Shown one piece after another: positions 18,016-27,773 of a stretch of DNA of 64,000 nucleotides. The stretch lies in NCBI RefSeq assembly GCF_020164745.1, contig NZ_JAIUGV010000007.1, positions 186,001-250,000 of the forward strand. The letters run 5' to 3'. The stretch's first letter is position 1, and each line of letters begins with the position of its first letter. The position numbers and the translations under genes are program-made. Under the pieces are notes generated by a model that did no database searches, was not told the DNA's origin, and saw nothing but the letters and a program-made list of their open reading frames with translations. This DNA comes from Mesorhizobium sp. ES1-4. Lineage in GTDB: Bacteria; Pseudomonadota; Alphaproteobacteria; Rhizobiales; Rhizobiaceae.

Positions 18016-19587
18016 ATGGCCGCAGGCAGCACGGACATCGTCGGACTGAGCGGCGCCGAAAAACAGTTCGGCGCCGCTGATGCTGACGCCGTAAGACTTG
18101 ACGGGGCCGAAAAACAGTTCGGCGCCGCCAACATTGACATCGTAAGACTTGATGGTGCCGAAAAGCATTTCGGCGCCGTCAGGGCGCTCGGCGGGGCGGA
18201 TTTCCATGTCGGGCCTGGCGAGTGCGTCGGCCTTGTCGGCCATAACGGCGCCGGCAAGTCGACCTTGATGCACATGGTGGCCGGCACCCTGACGCCCGAC
18301 AGCGGCACCATCGCTGTGCATGGCGGCATCGAGGAGAACTACTCGGTGTCGCGGGCACGACAGCTGGGCATACGCTGCGTGTTCCAGGAGCTGTCGCTGT
18401 GCCCCAATCTCAGCGTTGCCGAGAATACACGCATCAACCACGCTTCGCTCACCGGCTTCGGCTGGAGACACAAGGCAGCGGAGTTGATCGCCGCCAAGCT
18501 GGACGAAATCTTCCCGGACCACGGCATTTCGGCGTGGGATATCGTCGGCGATCTCTCGATCGGCCGGCGCCAGATGGTCGAGGTGGCGCGTGCCTTCACG
18601 GTGACGCAGGACCGGCTCGACCTGGTCATCCTCGACGAGCCGACCTCGTCGCTCGACGCACACACCGCCGGCCAGTTGCTGGCCTTCGTGCGCCGCTTCG
18701 TCGCCGGCGGCAAAAGCTGCATCCTGATCTCGCATGTGCTGGGTGAGGTGTTGCGGAACGCCGACCGGATCGTGGTCATGCGCGATGGCAAGATGGTGGC
18801 GTCGGACGCGGCTTGTGCTTTCGATCGCGACCGGTTGGTGACGGTGATGGGTGGGGCTGAGGCGCATCGGAAGACCGCCGCGCAGGCCGCTGTCGCCACG
18901 CCTGGGACCAGTCCGCTGCGTGTTCAGGCACGGCCCACCGGGCAGACGGACGGCAAGGATCTTGTCGCGCGTGCGGGCGAGATCATCGGGCTTGCCGGGT
19001 TGGCCGGTCACGGACAGACCGACCTGCTGCTGCGGATATTCGACGCCGCCGCACGCGCCAGGGCCGGCATCGAGGTCACGGCGCCGGTGGCGCTGGTGGC
19101 GGGCGACCGCCAGTCGGACGGCATCTTCCCGCAATGGTCGATCGCGCAGAACATCGGCATCCGTTCGCTGGCGCGTCTGCGCAACGGGTTGTTGATCTCG
19201 CCGCGTCGCGAGGCGGAACTCGCCGATGCCTGGAAGAAGAAGATCGGTATCCGCACGCCCGACATGAACAACAACATCTTCTCATTGTCGGGCGGCAACC
19301 AGCAGAAGGCCCTGTTTGCCCGCGCGCTGGGCTCCGATGCCGAAATCGTGCTGATGGACGACCCGATGCGCGGCGTCGACATCGGCACCAAGCTGGAGGT
19401 CTATGACCTCGTGCGCGAGGAGGCGGGCCGCGGCCGCACCTTCCTCTGGTACACGACCGAAACCGAAGAGCTCGACAATTGCGACCACATCTATGTCTTC
19501 AAGAACGGCCGCATCGTCGCCAACCTGACGCGCGACGAGCTGACGGAAGAGAAGATCATCCAGTCCTCTTTCGGCGATGCGGCCTGA
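18016..19587 (+). CDS. Sugar ABC transporter double-domain ATPase (RbsA-like) with N-terminal repeats
   Basis: A 523-residue tandem ATPase. NBD1 has Walker [17 protein letters not shown], signature [15 protein letters not shown] and Walker [18 protein letters not shown]2 has a degenerate Walker A ([15 protein letters not shown]) and signature [15 protein letters not shown], as usual for RbsA/MglA proteins. The N-terminus is unusual: residues 7-57 are three copies of a 17-residue unit containing GAEKqFGA, the beta-strand plus A-loop that normally occurs once. ATG 18016 is preferred to TTG 18010, but neither has a strong Shine-Dalgarno, and the true start could lie within the repeats. Confidence 0.9.
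   Translation: MAAGSTDIVGLSGAEKQFGAADADAVRLDGAEKQFGAANIDIVRLDGAEKHFGAVRALGGADFHVGPGECVGLVGHNGAGKSTLMHMVAGTLTPDSGTIAVHGGIEENYSVSRARQLGIRCVFQELSLCPNLSVAENTRINHASLTGFGWRHKAAELIAAKLDEIFPDHGISAWDIVGDLSIGRRQMVEVARAFTVTQDRLDLVILDEPTSSLDAHTAGQLLAFVRRFVAGGKSCILISHVLGEVLRNADRIVVMRDGKMVASDAACAFDRDRLVTVMGGAEAHRKTAAQAAVATPGTSPLRVQARPTGQTDGKDLVARAGEIIGLAGLAGHGQTDLLLRIFDAAARARAGIEVTAPVALVAGDRQSDGIFPQWSIAQNIGIRSLARLRNGLLISPRREAELADAWKKKIGIRTPDMNNNIFSLSGGNQQKALFARALGSDAEIVLMDDPMRGVDIGTKLEVYDLVREEAGRGRTFLWYTTETEELDNCDHIYVFKNGRIVANLTRDELTEEKIIQSSFGDAA
18034..18186 (+). repeat. Three in-frame tandem copies of a 51-bp unit
   Basis: Units 18034-18084, 18085-18135 and 18136-18186 each encode a 17-residue block of form DxVxLxGAEKxFGAxxx. 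The GCCGAAAAACAGTTCGGCGC core is identical in units 1 and 2 and nearly so in unit 3. Unit 3 runs into the normal ATPase sequence ([14 protein letters not shown]). This is an expansion of the A-loop-coding segment of the ABC ATPase. Confidence 0.92.
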
Positions 19588-19588
19588 G

Positions 19589-20569
19589 ATGACGGCGACG
19601 CCGATCGACAATGGCTTCAAAGGATCGGCGGCGCGCAATGCGGCGGCGCGGGCGCGGCTGTTGCGCGGCTTGCTCCCGGCGCTGTCGCTGGCGCTGGTGT
19701 TGGCGGCAATCGCCTGGCTCAACCCGCGCGCCATCAGCTATTTCGGCTTCAGCCTGATGCTGAACCTGGCGATTCCGATCGCGCTGGCGACGATCGCGCA
19801 GATGTTCGTCATCGCTGGCAACGAACTCGACCTGTCGATCGGCACGTTCGTCGGCTTTGTCGGCTGCGTCACCGCGACATGGCTGAAGGACGCGCCGCTG
19901 ATCGGCGTCCTCATTCTGCTCGGGTCGATCGGCGTCTATGCGCTGCTCGGCGCGCTGATCCATCTGCGCAACCTGCCATCCATCGTGGTGACGCTCGGCA
20001 CGAGCTTCGTCTGGCAGGGGCTGGCCATCCTCGTCCTGCCCAAGCCCGGCGGCAAGGCGCCGGACTGGCTGCTGGCGATCATGGCGTTCAAGCCGCCCTT
20101 CATTCCGTTTCCGATCATAGCCGCGCTGCTGATCGCGGCCACCGTGCATTTCGGCCTGATGCGCACCTCCTACGGCGTGATCCTGCGCGGCTCCGGCGGC
20201 AATCCGGCGGCGCTTCGGCGCGCCGGCTGGTCGCTGCTCAAGACCAAGATCGTGCTGTTTTCGCTGGCCGGAGTTTTCGGCGTGCTGTCGGGCATGGCGC
20301 TGATCGGCATCACCACCTCGGCCGATGCCAATATCGGCAATGGCTACACGCTGCTGGCCATCGCCGGCGTGATCCTCGGCGGCGGCGAGTTCGTCGGCGG
20401 CCGGGTCTCGCCGATCGGTGCCGTCATCGGCGCGCTGACGCTGGCGCTGGCCGCCTCGCCGCTGCTCACCTTCATGCATATCCCGCCCGACTGGCAGGTG
20501 GCCGCCAACGGCGCGATCCTGATCATCGTGCTGGCGGCGCGGGTGCTGATCAGCCGCAGGGAAAGGTGA
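19589..20569 (+). CDS. Sugar ABC transporter permease 1 (RbsC-like)
   Basis: A 326-residue BPD_transp_2-type permease with about ten hydrophobic segments. It contains FVIAGNELDLSIGTFVGFVG near residue 72 (the family's conserved periplasmic/cytoplasmic loop motif) and YGVILRGSGGNPAALRRAGW near 195, the EAA-like coupling loop. ATG 19589 lies one base after the ATPase stop; another in-frame ATG at 19577 overlaps the ATPase by 11 bases. It partners with the next permease to form a heterodimeric channel. Confidence 0.9.
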   Translation: MTATPIDNGFKGSAARNAAARARLLRGLLPALSLALVLAAIAWLNPRAISYFGFSLMLNLAIPIALATIAQMFVIAGNELDLSIGTFVGFVGCVTATWLKDAPLIGVLILLGSIGVYALLGALIHLRNLPSIVVTLGTSFVWQGLAILVLPKPGGKAPDWLLAIMAFKPPFIPFPIIAALLIAATVHFGLMRTSYGVILRGSGGNPAALRRAGWSLLKTKIVLFSLAGVFGVLSGMALIGITTSADANIGNGYTLLAIAGVILGGGEFVGGRVSPIGAVIGALTLALAASPLLTFMHIPPDWQVAANGAILIIVLAARVLISRRER

Positions 20570-20571
20570 GG

Positions 20572-21519
20572 ATGGCTTCACTAAAAACGCTGCTCACAAA
20601 ACCCTGGATCTGGTCGTTTGTCGGCGCGCTGCTGGTGTGGCTGGCGACGATCGCCTTCACCGGCGGCTATGGCGCCGGCGGCATGGTAACGGCCGCGTTG
20701 TCGCTTGCCGTGTTCACCGTCATCGTCGGCGTCGGCCAGATGTTCGTCATCACGCTCGGGCCCGGCAATGTCGACCTGTCGCTGCCGGCCAATATCGGCC
20801 TGGCCAGCGCGGTCGCCATGAAGGTGATGGGCGGCAGCGACGCCATGATCGTCATCGGATTGCTGGCGGCGCTCGCCTGCGGGGCCGCAATCGGCGCCAT
20901 CAACTATCTGCTGATCTGGGCGCTGCGCATCCCGCCGATCATCGCCACGCTGTCGGCGAGCTTCATCATCCAGTCGGTCGACATCAGCTATGGGCGCGGG
21001 CTGCAGATCAAGCCGCCGCCGGGCTTCGCCGATTTCACCAACTGGCAGGTGCTGGGCATTCCCGTGCTGGCGATCCTCACCGTGCTGTTCACCATCGGCG
21101 CGGCAATTGCCTTGCAGCGCATGATCTATGGCCGCTCGGTGCTGGCGATCGGCCAGAACATCCGCGCCGCCTGGCTCGCCGGCGTCCATGTCGGCCGCAT
21201 TCGCTTCTTCACCTACACGCTGTCGGGCGCGCTCGGCGGCATCGATGGCGCGCTGCTCGCCGGCTATTTCCGCGGCGCCAATGTCGATATCGGCAATGAA
21301 TATCTGCTGGCCTCGATCGCCGTCGTCGTCATCGGCGGCACGTCGGTTGCCGGCGGCAAGGCCAATGTGCCGGGGGTGTGGGGCGCAGCATTGTTCCTGG
21401 TGCTGCTGCTCACCATGCTCAACACGTTCGGCGTCAGTGCCGGCGTGCGGCTGCTACTGACTGGACTGATCATCGTCGGCGTGATCACGGTGGCAGGTGG
21501 GGAGAAGGCGGTGCGGTGA
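20572..21519 (+). CDS. Sugar ABC transporter permease 2 (RbsC-like)
   Basis: A 315-residue permease homologous to the preceding gene, with FVITLGPGNVDLSLPANIGL near residue 58 and the coupling-loop motif YGRSVLAIGQNIRAAWLAGV near 182. GGTSVAGGKANVPGVWGA near residue 255 is the conserved glycine-rich helix of this family. ATG 20572 follows the permease 1 stop by two bases, behind a GAAAGGTGAGG Shine-Dalgarno. Two different permeases, not one duplicated subunit, distinguish this importer from classical ribose transporters. Confidence 0.9.
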   Translation: MASLKTLLTKPWIWSFVGALLVWLATIAFTGGYGAGGMVTAALSLAVFTVIVGVGQMFVITLGPGNVDLSLPANIGLASAVAMKVMGGSDAMIVIGLLAALACGAAIGAINYLLIWALRIPPIIATLSASFIIQSVDISYGRGLQIKPPPGFADFTNWQVLGIPVLAILTVLFTIGAAIALQRMIYGRSVLAIGQNIRAAWLAGVHVGRIRFFTYTLSGALGGIDGALLAGYFRGANVDIGNEYLLASIAVVVIGGTSVAGGKANVPGVWGAALFLVLLLTMLNTFGVSAGVRLLLTGLIIVGVITVAGGEKAVR

Positions 21520-21575
21520 ACCGCGCCTTCGTCATTTTCGGGAAGGGTTCGGCAAAACGGCAAGTATCGAACTGC

Positions 21576-22196
21576 TCACACTTGACCGCTCCCTTCCAAA
21601 TGCCGAGCCAGCATCAGCCGCAATTCCTGCAGCACGCCGTCACGCAACCGCTTCTCGCCGAGAAGCGTCAGCGGGATGCGCATCAGTTGCGGCACGATGA
21701 CGGCCAGCCGCTCGGCTTGCCCTGAGGGGAGCGGCGGCTCGGCCCGCGCGAACAGGGCGGCGATCTGCTCGCGCCGGCGGCCCCGCATCTTGCGCCGCCA
21801 GCCCTCGTCGCCGGGTAGGTCAAGCAGCGCTGAATAGGCCGGATACTTGGTGAGGAAGTCGCCGAGCACGTCGAACAGCGCGTCGGCGATCGCTGCCGGC
21901 GCCAGGCCCATGGCGCGTTCCTGCAAGGCGTCAAGCTGCGTGGACAGGCTCTCCGCGTTCTCGGCCAGAATGGCTTGCGCCAAGGCCTCCTTGGTCGGGA
22001 AGAACAGATAGAGCGTGCCGATGGCGGCGCCCGCGCGTGCGGCGATTTCGGTCATCGTCGTGGCGTCGAAACCCTTCTCGACGAACAGCGCTGCCGCACT
22101 CGCCATCAGTGCCGCGACCCGTTCGCGCCCTCTTTTTTGCTGCGGTGCACGCGGATTCGCTGCCGGGGCCCTTGCTTTTTCCGAGGTCATCCTCAT
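21576..22196 (-). CDS. TetR family transcriptional repressor
   Basis: A 206-residue regulator. The N-terminal TetR helix-turn-helix is seen as RVAALMASAAALFVEKGFDATTMTEIAARAGAAIGTLYLFFPTKEAL (quoted motifs: FVEKGFDATTMTEIA and GTLYLFFPTKEAL), residues about 27-72. The C-terminal domain is helical and ligand-binding. It is divergent from an EmrB-type exporter with 74 bp between the starts, the standard layout of a TetR repressor controlling an efflux pump. The ligand is unknown. Confidence 0.92.
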   Translation of the reverse strand: MRMTSEKARAPAANPRAPQQKRGRERVAALMASAAALFVEKGFDATTMTEIAARAGAAIGTLYLFFPTKEALAQAILAENAESLSTQLDALQERAMGLAPAAIADALFDVLGDFLTKYPAYSALLDLPGDEGWRRKMRGRRREQIAALFARAEPPLPSGQAERLAVIVPQLMRIPLTLLGEKRLRDGVLQELRLMLARHLEGSGQV

Positions 22197-22224
22197 ATTT
22201 CCAAACCTGAGACTATCCTCATAT
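22189..22224. promoter_or_regulatory. Candidate TetR operator: direct repeats in the divergent promoter
   Basis: ATCCTCATAT occurs at 22189-22198 and again at 22215-22224, 26 bases apart, in the gap between the tetR start and the MFS gene. The second copy overlaps TGAGACTATCCTCA, an imperfect inverted repeat (TGAG/CTCA). Its position fits repressor binding; binding itself is inference. Confidence 0.35.
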
Positions 22225-22270
22225 ATGGCGCTGGCGGCAACCGCGCCAGCACCCGTCGAGAGTTACCACC

Positions 22271-23983
22271 ATGAATACCGCAGTCGACAGTCGCCCGCAG
22301 AGCCACAAATGGATGGTTCTGAGCAATACCACGCTCGGCATGCTGGCCGCCGCCATCAACGGCTCGATCCTGCTGATCAGCCTGCCGGCGGTGTTTCGCG
22401 GCATCGGCCTCAAGGCGCTCGACCCGGGTAACATCAATTACCTCTTGTGGGCGATCATCGGCTACATGATCGCCACGGCTGTGCTGGTCGTTGCCTTCGG
22501 CCGGCTCGGCGACCAGTTCGGCCGGGCGAGGATGTACAATCTCGGCTTCGCCATCTTCACTGCCGCCTCGATCGCGCTCAGCCTTTTGCCCGGGCAGGGC
22601 GATTTCGCCGCCATCTATCTGATCAGCGTGCGCATCATCCAGGGCATAGGCGGCGCACTGATCATGGCCAATTCGACGGCGCTGCTCACCGATGCCTTTC
22701 CGGAAAACGAACGCGGCTTCGCGCTCGGCATCAATGTCGTGGCGGCCATTGGCGGCCAGTTCGTCGGCCTGCTGATCGGCGGCCTTCTGGCCGACACGGA
22801 CTGGCGGCTGGTGTTCTGGATCAACGTGCCGTTCGGCCTCGTCGGCACGGTCTGGTCGTATCTGAAGCTGCATGACGCGCCGAACCGTTCGACGCATACG
22901 ATCGACTGGCTCGGCAATATCAGTTTCGGCCTCGGCCTCGTGCTCATCCTCACCGCCATCACCTACGGCCTGCAGCCCTATGGCGACCAGGTTATGGCGT
23001 GGACCAGCCCGAAGGTGCTTGTCCTGTTTGCCATCGGCTTCGTCTCGCTGATCGCCTTCATCTTCATCGAGCAGCGTGTGAAGAAGCCCATGCTCGACCT
23101 GAAGCTGTTCCGCATCCCGGGCTTCGCCTATGGCAACATCGCCAATCTCGCCTCGGGCATCGCGCGCGGCGGGCTGCAGTTCATGCTGATCGTCTGGCTG
23201 CAAGGCATCTGGCTGCCGCTGCATGGTTATTCCTTCGAGGAGACGCCGCTGTGGTCGGCGATCTTCATGCTGCCGCTTACCGTCGGCTTCCTCATCGCCG
23301 GGCCGGTATCCGGCTATTTCTCCGACCGGGTCGGCGGCGTGCCTTTCGCGGTCGGCGGCATGGCCGTGGGCGCTGCGAGTTTCATCGCTTTGATGGCCTT
23401 GCCGGCCGACTTCTCCTACATCGCCTTCGCGGCACTTCTGTTTCTGAACGGCCTTGGCTCCGGTCTGTTCGTGGCGCCGAATTCGACGCAGATCATGAAC
23501 TCCGTGCCGGCGCGCGAACGCGGCCAGGCGTCGGGCATGCGCGCCACGACGACGAATGCCGGGCAGGTGCTGTCGATCGGCCTGTTCTTCAGCCTGATGA
23601 TCCTGGGCCTTGCCGCCAGCCTGCCGCAGAGCATGGAAGCCGGCCTTCTGGCGCAGCACGTGCCGCAGGCAGTGGCGCACCAGATCGCCAACATGCCGCC
23701 GGTGGCCAGCCTGTTCGCCGCTTTCCTGGGCTACAATCCGATGGGCGAGCTGATCCCGGCCGACGTGCTGCATGCTCTGCCGCAGCAGAGCATCGACACG
23801 CTGACCGGCCACGCCTTCTTCCCGGAATTGATGTCGGGGCCGTTCAAGCATGGGTTGGTCTTCGCCTTCACCTTCTCAGCGATCCTCTATCTGGTCGCGG
23901 CTTTCGCGTCCTGGCGCGGCGGGCGTACCGTCAACGCCGCCCTGCCCGAGATGATGGCAACGGAGGCCGCCGGCCGGCGCTAA
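22271..23983 (+). CDS. MFS drug-efflux transporter, DHA2 (EmrB/QacA) family
   Basis: A 570-residue protein with about 14 membrane segments, typical of the 14-helix DHA2 group. Motif A is AFGRLGDQFGRARMYNLGF near residue 78, and motif C-like glycine-rich sequence INVVAAIGGQFVGLLIGGLLA (in part) lies near 157. The long C-terminal region between the last helices (about 450-535) is larger than in EmrB and helical. It is a proton-driven exporter of the inner membrane, most likely controlled by the divergent TetR. No membrane-fusion partner (EmrA) is adjacent. Confidence 0.9.
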   Translation: MNTAVDSRPQSHKWMVLSNTTLGMLAAAINGSILLISLPAVFRGIGLKALDPGNINYLLWAIIGYMIATAVLVVAFGRLGDQFGRARMYNLGFAIFTAASIALSLLPGQGDFAAIYLISVRIIQGIGGALIMANSTALLTDAFPENERGFALGINVVAAIGGQFVGLLIGGLLADTDWRLVFWINVPFGLVGTVWSYLKLHDAPNRSTHTIDWLGNISFGLGLVLILTAITYGLQPYGDQVMAWTSPKVLVLFAIGFVSLIAFIFIEQRVKKPMLDLKLFRIPGFAYGNIANLASGIARGGLQFMLIVWLQGIWLPLHGYSFEETPLWSAIFMLPLTVGFLIAGPVSGYFSDRVGGVPFAVGGMAVGAASFIALMALPADFSYIAFAALLFLNGLGSGLFVAPNSTQIMNSVPARERGQASGMRATTTNAGQVLSIGLFFSLMILGLAASLPQSMEAGLLAQHVPQAVAHQIANMPPVASLFAAFLGYNPMGELIPADVLHALPQQSIDTLTGHAFFPELMSGPFKHGLVFAFTFSAILYLVAAFASWRGGRTVNAALPEMMATEAAGRR

Positions 23984-24083
23984 TCGTTGTGCCAGGCCGG
24001 AGGCCAGTTTCCATCGGCGTCACGGCGCTATAAATCCCATTCGTGCGGCGGCGAGCCGTGGATTATCGCTGGGAGGTTTCTGC

Positions 24084-26159
24084 GTGTCCGATTTCCTGAA
24101 GCTCAGCCGGGACGGCGACGTCGCCATCGTCACCATCGACAATCCGCCGGTCAATGCCCTGAGTTTTCATGTCCGGGCGCCGCTGATGCAGGCGCTGGGC
24201 GCTTTGCGCGACGACGCTTCGGTCGCCGCAATCGTCATTGCTTGCGCCGGCCGAACCTTTGTTGCCGGCGCCGACATCACCGAGTTCGGCAAGCCGATGC
24301 AGCAGCCTGAATTGCGCGCCATCGTGGCAGTGCTCGAAGCCATTGCCAAGCCGACCGTCGCCGCCATTCACGGCACGGCGCTCGGCGGCGGGCTGGAACT
24401 GGCGCTTGGTTGCCATTTCCGCGTCGCCGACGTCGGCGCGAAGCTTGGCCTTCCCGAAGTGAAACTCGGACTGCTGCCGGGCGGCGGCGGCACGGCGCGG
24501 CTGCCGCGGCTGGTCGGGGCATTGAAGGCCTTGAGGATGATCGGTTCAGGCACGCCGATCGGCGCAGATGAGGCGCACGCAGTGGGGCTGGTTGATGCCG
24601 TCTTCGCAGGCGATCTGGCCACGCATGCCGTGAATTTCGCCCGCGAGATCGCCCGCAAGGGCGGGCCGTTCACACCGGTGCGCGATCGCAATGACCTGCT
24701 TGGGGAAACCGAGCTTGCTGCCTTCGATGCCGAGGCCGCGGATCTCGCCCGGAAAGCGCGTGGCCTGGAAGCGCCGGTCGCCTGTGCGCAGGCGGTCCGC
24801 AATGCCGTCACCCTGCCCTTCGACCAGGCCCTGGCGGCGGAGCGCGCGCTGTTCGTGAAGCTCGTCGCCAGCAACCAGTCACGCGCGCAGCGTCATCTGT
24901 TTTTCGCCGAACGCGAGGCGGCAAAGCTTCCTGGCAAAGATGTCATCAAGCGCCGGATCGCCAGCGTCGGCGTCATCGGCGCCGGCACGATGGGCGGCGG
25001 TATAGCCATGGCCTTCGCCAATGGCGGCTTTCCTGTCATCTTGCTGGAAACCAGCCAGGAAGCGTTGCGGCGGGGGTTGGCGACGATCGAGAAGAATTAC
25101 GCCGTCTCGGTCACGCGCGGCTCCTTGAGCGAGGACGCAAAGCGCCAGCGACTCGCCCAATTCAAAGGCTCCACCGACTACGCCGATCTTGCCGATTGCG
25201 ATCTGATCGTCGAGGCCGCGTTCGAAGACATGGCGGTCAAGAAAGAAATCTTCGGCAAGCTCGACGCGGTGGCCAAGCCAGGTGCCATCCTGGCCACCAA
25301 CACCTCCTATCTCGATATCGACGAGATCGCCGCCTCCACCTCGCGGTCGCGGGACGTGCTCGGCCTGCACTTCTTCTCGCCGGCCAATGTGATGAAGCTG
25401 CTTGAGATCGTGCGGGCGGAAAAGACCGCGCCCGATGCGCTGGTGACATCAGTCGACCTAGCGCGGCGGATCGGCAAGGTGGCTGTCGTCGTCGGCGTCT
25501 GCCATGGTTTCGTCGGCAACCGCATGCTGGCGGCACGTGGCGCCGAATCGGAAGCGCTGCTGCTGGAGGGCGCGACACCCAGCCAGGTCGACAAGGCCTT
25601 CACCGATTTCGGCTGGCCGATGGGGCCGTTCCAAATGGGCGACCTCGCTGGCCTCGACATAGGCTGGCGCAATCGCAAGGCGCGGGGCCTGACGGCCGCG
25701 ATCGCCGACACGCTGTGCGAACAGGGGCGGTTCGGCCAGAAGACCGGCCGTGGCTTCTATCTCTACGAGAACGGTTCGCGCACGCCGGTTCCCGATCCGG
25801 AGGTCGAGGCGCTGATCCGTGCCAAGGCGGTCGAGAAGGGCGTCGCGCAGCGCGCGATCGGAGCCGAGGAAATCATCGAACGCACGCTTTATCCCCTGGT
25901 CAACGAGGGGGCGAAAATCCTCGAGGAAAAGATCGCGGCCCGCGCGTCCGATATCGACGTCGTGTGGGTCAACGGCTACGGCTTTCCCGTCGGTAAGGGC
26001 GGCCCGATGTTCTGGGCCGGCCTTGAAGGCGCGGCCAGGATCGTCGAGCGGCTCGAGCATTGGTACCGGCAGACCGGAAAGGATGTCTTCAAGCCGGCGC
26101 CGCTGCTTCGGCGCATGGCCGAAACGGGCTCGTGGGAGACCGACGCGACGGGCGGGTGA
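24084..26159 (+). CDS. Bifunctional enoyl-CoA hydratase/3-hydroxyacyl-CoA dehydrogenase
   Basis: A 691-residue fusion of beta-oxidation activities. Residues 1-175 are a crotonase domain ([25 protein letters not shown], catalytic Glu in [16 protein letters not shown]). From about 290 there is a 3-hydroxyacyl-CoA dehydrogenase NAD domain ([21 protein letters not shown], with catalytic His in [17 protein letters not shown] near 430) and then two C-terminal HAD domains ([12 protein letters not shown]). The order matches FadJ/peroxisomal multifunctional enzymes. It starts with GTG behind GGGAGG. No thiolase is adjacent, although pcaF lies 18 kb away. Confidence 0.92.
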   Translation: MSDFLKLSRDGDVAIVTIDNPPVNALSFHVRAPLMQALGALRDDASVAAIVIACAGRTFVAGADITEFGKPMQQPELRAIVAVLEAIAKPTVAAIHGTALGGGLELALGCHFRVADVGAKLGLPEVKLGLLPGGGGTARLPRLVGALKALRMIGSGTPIGADEAHAVGLVDAVFAGDLATHAVNFAREIARKGGPFTPVRDRNDLLGETELAAFDAEAADLARKARGLEAPVACAQAVRNAVTLPFDQALAAERALFVKLVASNQSRAQRHLFFAEREAAKLPGKDVIKRRIASVGVIGAGTMGGGIAMAFANGGFPVILLETSQEALRRGLATIEKNYAVSVTRGSLSEDAKRQRLAQFKGSTDYADLADCDLIVEAAFEDMAVKKEIFGKLDAVAKPGAILATNTSYLDIDEIAASTSRSRDVLGLHFFSPANVMKLLEIVRAEKTAPDALVTSVDLARRIGKVAVVVGVCHGFVGNRMLAARGAESEALLLEGATPSQVDKAFTDFGWPMGPFQMGDLAGLDIGWRNRKARGLTAAIADTLCEQGRFGQKTGRGFYLYENGSRTPVPDPEVEALIRAKAVEKGVAQRAIGAEEIIERTLYPLVNEGAKILEEKIAARASDIDVVWVNGYGFPVGKGGPMFWAGLEGAARIVERLEHWYRQTGKDVFKPAPLLRRMAETGSWETDATGG

Positions 26160-26161
26160 GT

Positions 26162-26986
26162 TCAGGACCTGCCATCAGCGGCCTGGCGGCGGGCCATCGA
26201 GCGTTGCGCGATGCCGCTGACCAGATAGGCCGATGTACCCAGCGCCGTGATCCAGAAACTTGTCGGCCAGTCGGTCAGGTAGGCAAGCGACAGGCTGATC
26301 CAGGCTATGGTGACGGCCAGTACCATCGAGACCGCCAAGCCTGCGAGTACCCCTTGCGTCAGTCGAAGCGCGGTCGCCGCGGGAGCCACCATCAACGCGA
26401 AGACAAGCAGCACGCCGACGATTTGTACAGCTTCCGAAGTGGTGAAGGCGACGAGCACCATGAAAAGGGTCGAGACGAGGTTGATGGGCACGCCCCTTGC
26501 CTCGGCGAGTTCCGGCTGCAGGCTGGCGAACAGCAGCGGCCGGGCGATCAGCACCAAAGCGACCAGGATCGCTACCGCCAGCACCGCGAGCACGATGACG
26601 GTCCGCAGGTTGATGCCCAGCACATTGCCGAACAGCACATTGGTCGCCTGCGAGGCGAAGGCGGTGTAGAAATGCAGGAACAGAAGGCCGAGGCCGAGCG
26701 ACAGCGTCAGCACGATGCCGATGGCGACGTCGCGATGCGCGCGCTCGCCAAGCAGCCCTATGCCGATGCCGGCGATGACGGTGAACACGGTCAGGCCGAA
26801 GAACGGCGACAGGCCGACCAGGCCGGCGCCGGTGGCGCCGGGGAAGCCGACATGGGCGAGCGCATGGCCGGCGAAGGTCTGGCCCCTGAGCACCAGGAAA
26901 TAGCCGACCGCGCCGGCGACGATGCCGACCACCGTGCAGGCATAGAAAGCGTTGCGCATGAATTCATAGTCAAAGATCGTGGACAT
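26162..26986 (-). CDS. Metal (zinc/manganese-type) ABC transporter permease
   Basis: A 274-residue ABC-3 family membrane protein with seven to eight helices; GQTFAGHALAHVGFPGATGAG (in part GHALAHVGFPGA) near residue 40 and VGVLLVFALMVAPAATALRL near 210 are diagnostic. ATG 26986 overlaps the ATPase gene by 17 bases, so the two are translationally coupled. It forms the channel of the importer encoded by the next two genes. Zinc is the likeliest substrate from the binding protein and an upstream Zur-like box, but manganese cannot be excluded. Confidence 0.88.
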   Translation of the reverse strand: MSTIFDYEFMRNAFYACTVVGIVAGAVGYFLVLRGQTFAGHALAHVGFPGATGAGLVGLSPFFGLTVFTVIAGIGIGLLGERAHRDVAIGIVLTLSLGLGLLFLHFYTAFASQATNVLFGNVLGINLRTVIVLAVLAVAILVALVLIARPLLFASLQPELAEARGVPINLVSTLFMVLVAFTTSEAVQIVGVLLVFALMVAPAATALRLTQGVLAGLAVSMVLAVTIAWISLSLAYLTDWPTSFWITALGTSAYLVSGIAQRSMARRQAADGRS

Positions 26987-27764
26987 GCGCCTCGCCTTCC
27001 AGTTCCACATCGTCGGCCATCACGAAGATGCGCCCGGCGACCCGCACGACATTGATCGACGTGCCGTAGAGTTCCGACAGCACCGGCCCGTTGATGACCT
27101 CGTCGACACTGCCGATCGCGGCCTTGCCGTTGCCGAGATAGAGCACGCGATCAACGGCGCGCAGCAGCGGGTTGATCTCGTGCGAGCAGAACAGCACCGC
27201 GATGCCGAGCCGCTCGCCGATCTCATGCACGAGGTCGATGATCGTCCGCTGGTGCGCCGCGTCGAGGCTGATCAGCGGCTCGTCGAGCAGCAGGAGCTTG
27301 GGGTCACCGATCAGCGCCTGGGCGATCAGGATGCGCTGGCGCTCGCCGCCGGAAAGCTCGGTCAACGGACGCCGGGCGAGGTCGCTCGCTCCGACGGCTT
27401 CGAGCGCTTTCCAGGCGGCTTCCTTCTCGGTGGCGGAAGCAACCGGCCAACCCCAGCGGTGGCCGCCGGCAGCGATGAGGACGAAATCCAGGCCGCTGAT
27501 CCCCGTCTGGGCCAGGGCACGCCGCGCCTGCGGCATGTAGCCGATATCAGCGTTGCCGCGCGTCGGCGGTTTGTCGAGCACCGAAATGGCGCCGCCGGCC
27601 GGCTTGATGAGGCCGAGGATGGCGCGCAGCATCGTCGTCTTGCCGGCGCCATTGGCGCCGAGCAAGCCGACAAAGGCGCCTTGCGGAATCGAAAAGGAGA
27701 CGTCGGACAGAACCCGGCGTCCCCCATAGGTCAACGTGACCTTGGCGAACTCAATTGCATTCAT
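26970..27764 (-). CDS. Metal ABC transporter ATPase (ZnuC-like)
   Basis: A 264-residue single-domain ATPase: Walker A GLLGANGAGKTTMLRAI near residue 35, signature ELSGGERQRILIAQAL near 140 and Walker B LLLLDEPLISLDA near 162, followed by the switch His in FCSHEINPLLRAV. The gene lies between the binding protein (10 bases upstream) and the permease (overlap), so all three make one operon reading leftwards. Confidence 0.9.
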   Translation of the reverse strand: MNAIEFAKVTLTYGGRRVLSDVSFSIPQGAFVGLLGANGAGKTTMLRAILGLIKPAGGAISVLDKPPTRGNADIGYMPQARRALAQTGISGLDFVLIAAGGHRWGWPVASATEKEAAWKALEAVGASDLARRPLTELSGGERQRILIAQALIGDPKLLLLDEPLISLDAAHQRTIIDLVHEIGERLGIAVLFCSHEINPLLRAVDRVLYLGNGKAAIGSVDEVINGPVLSELYGTSINVVRVAGRIFVMADDVELEGEAHVHDL

Positions 27765-27773
27765 CGGTCACGT

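Noticed and set aside
22193..23851. 552-codon minus-strand frame opposite the MFS exporter
   Set aside because: His/Gln/Arg-rich shadow without membrane helices; the plus strand encodes a 14-helix transporter.
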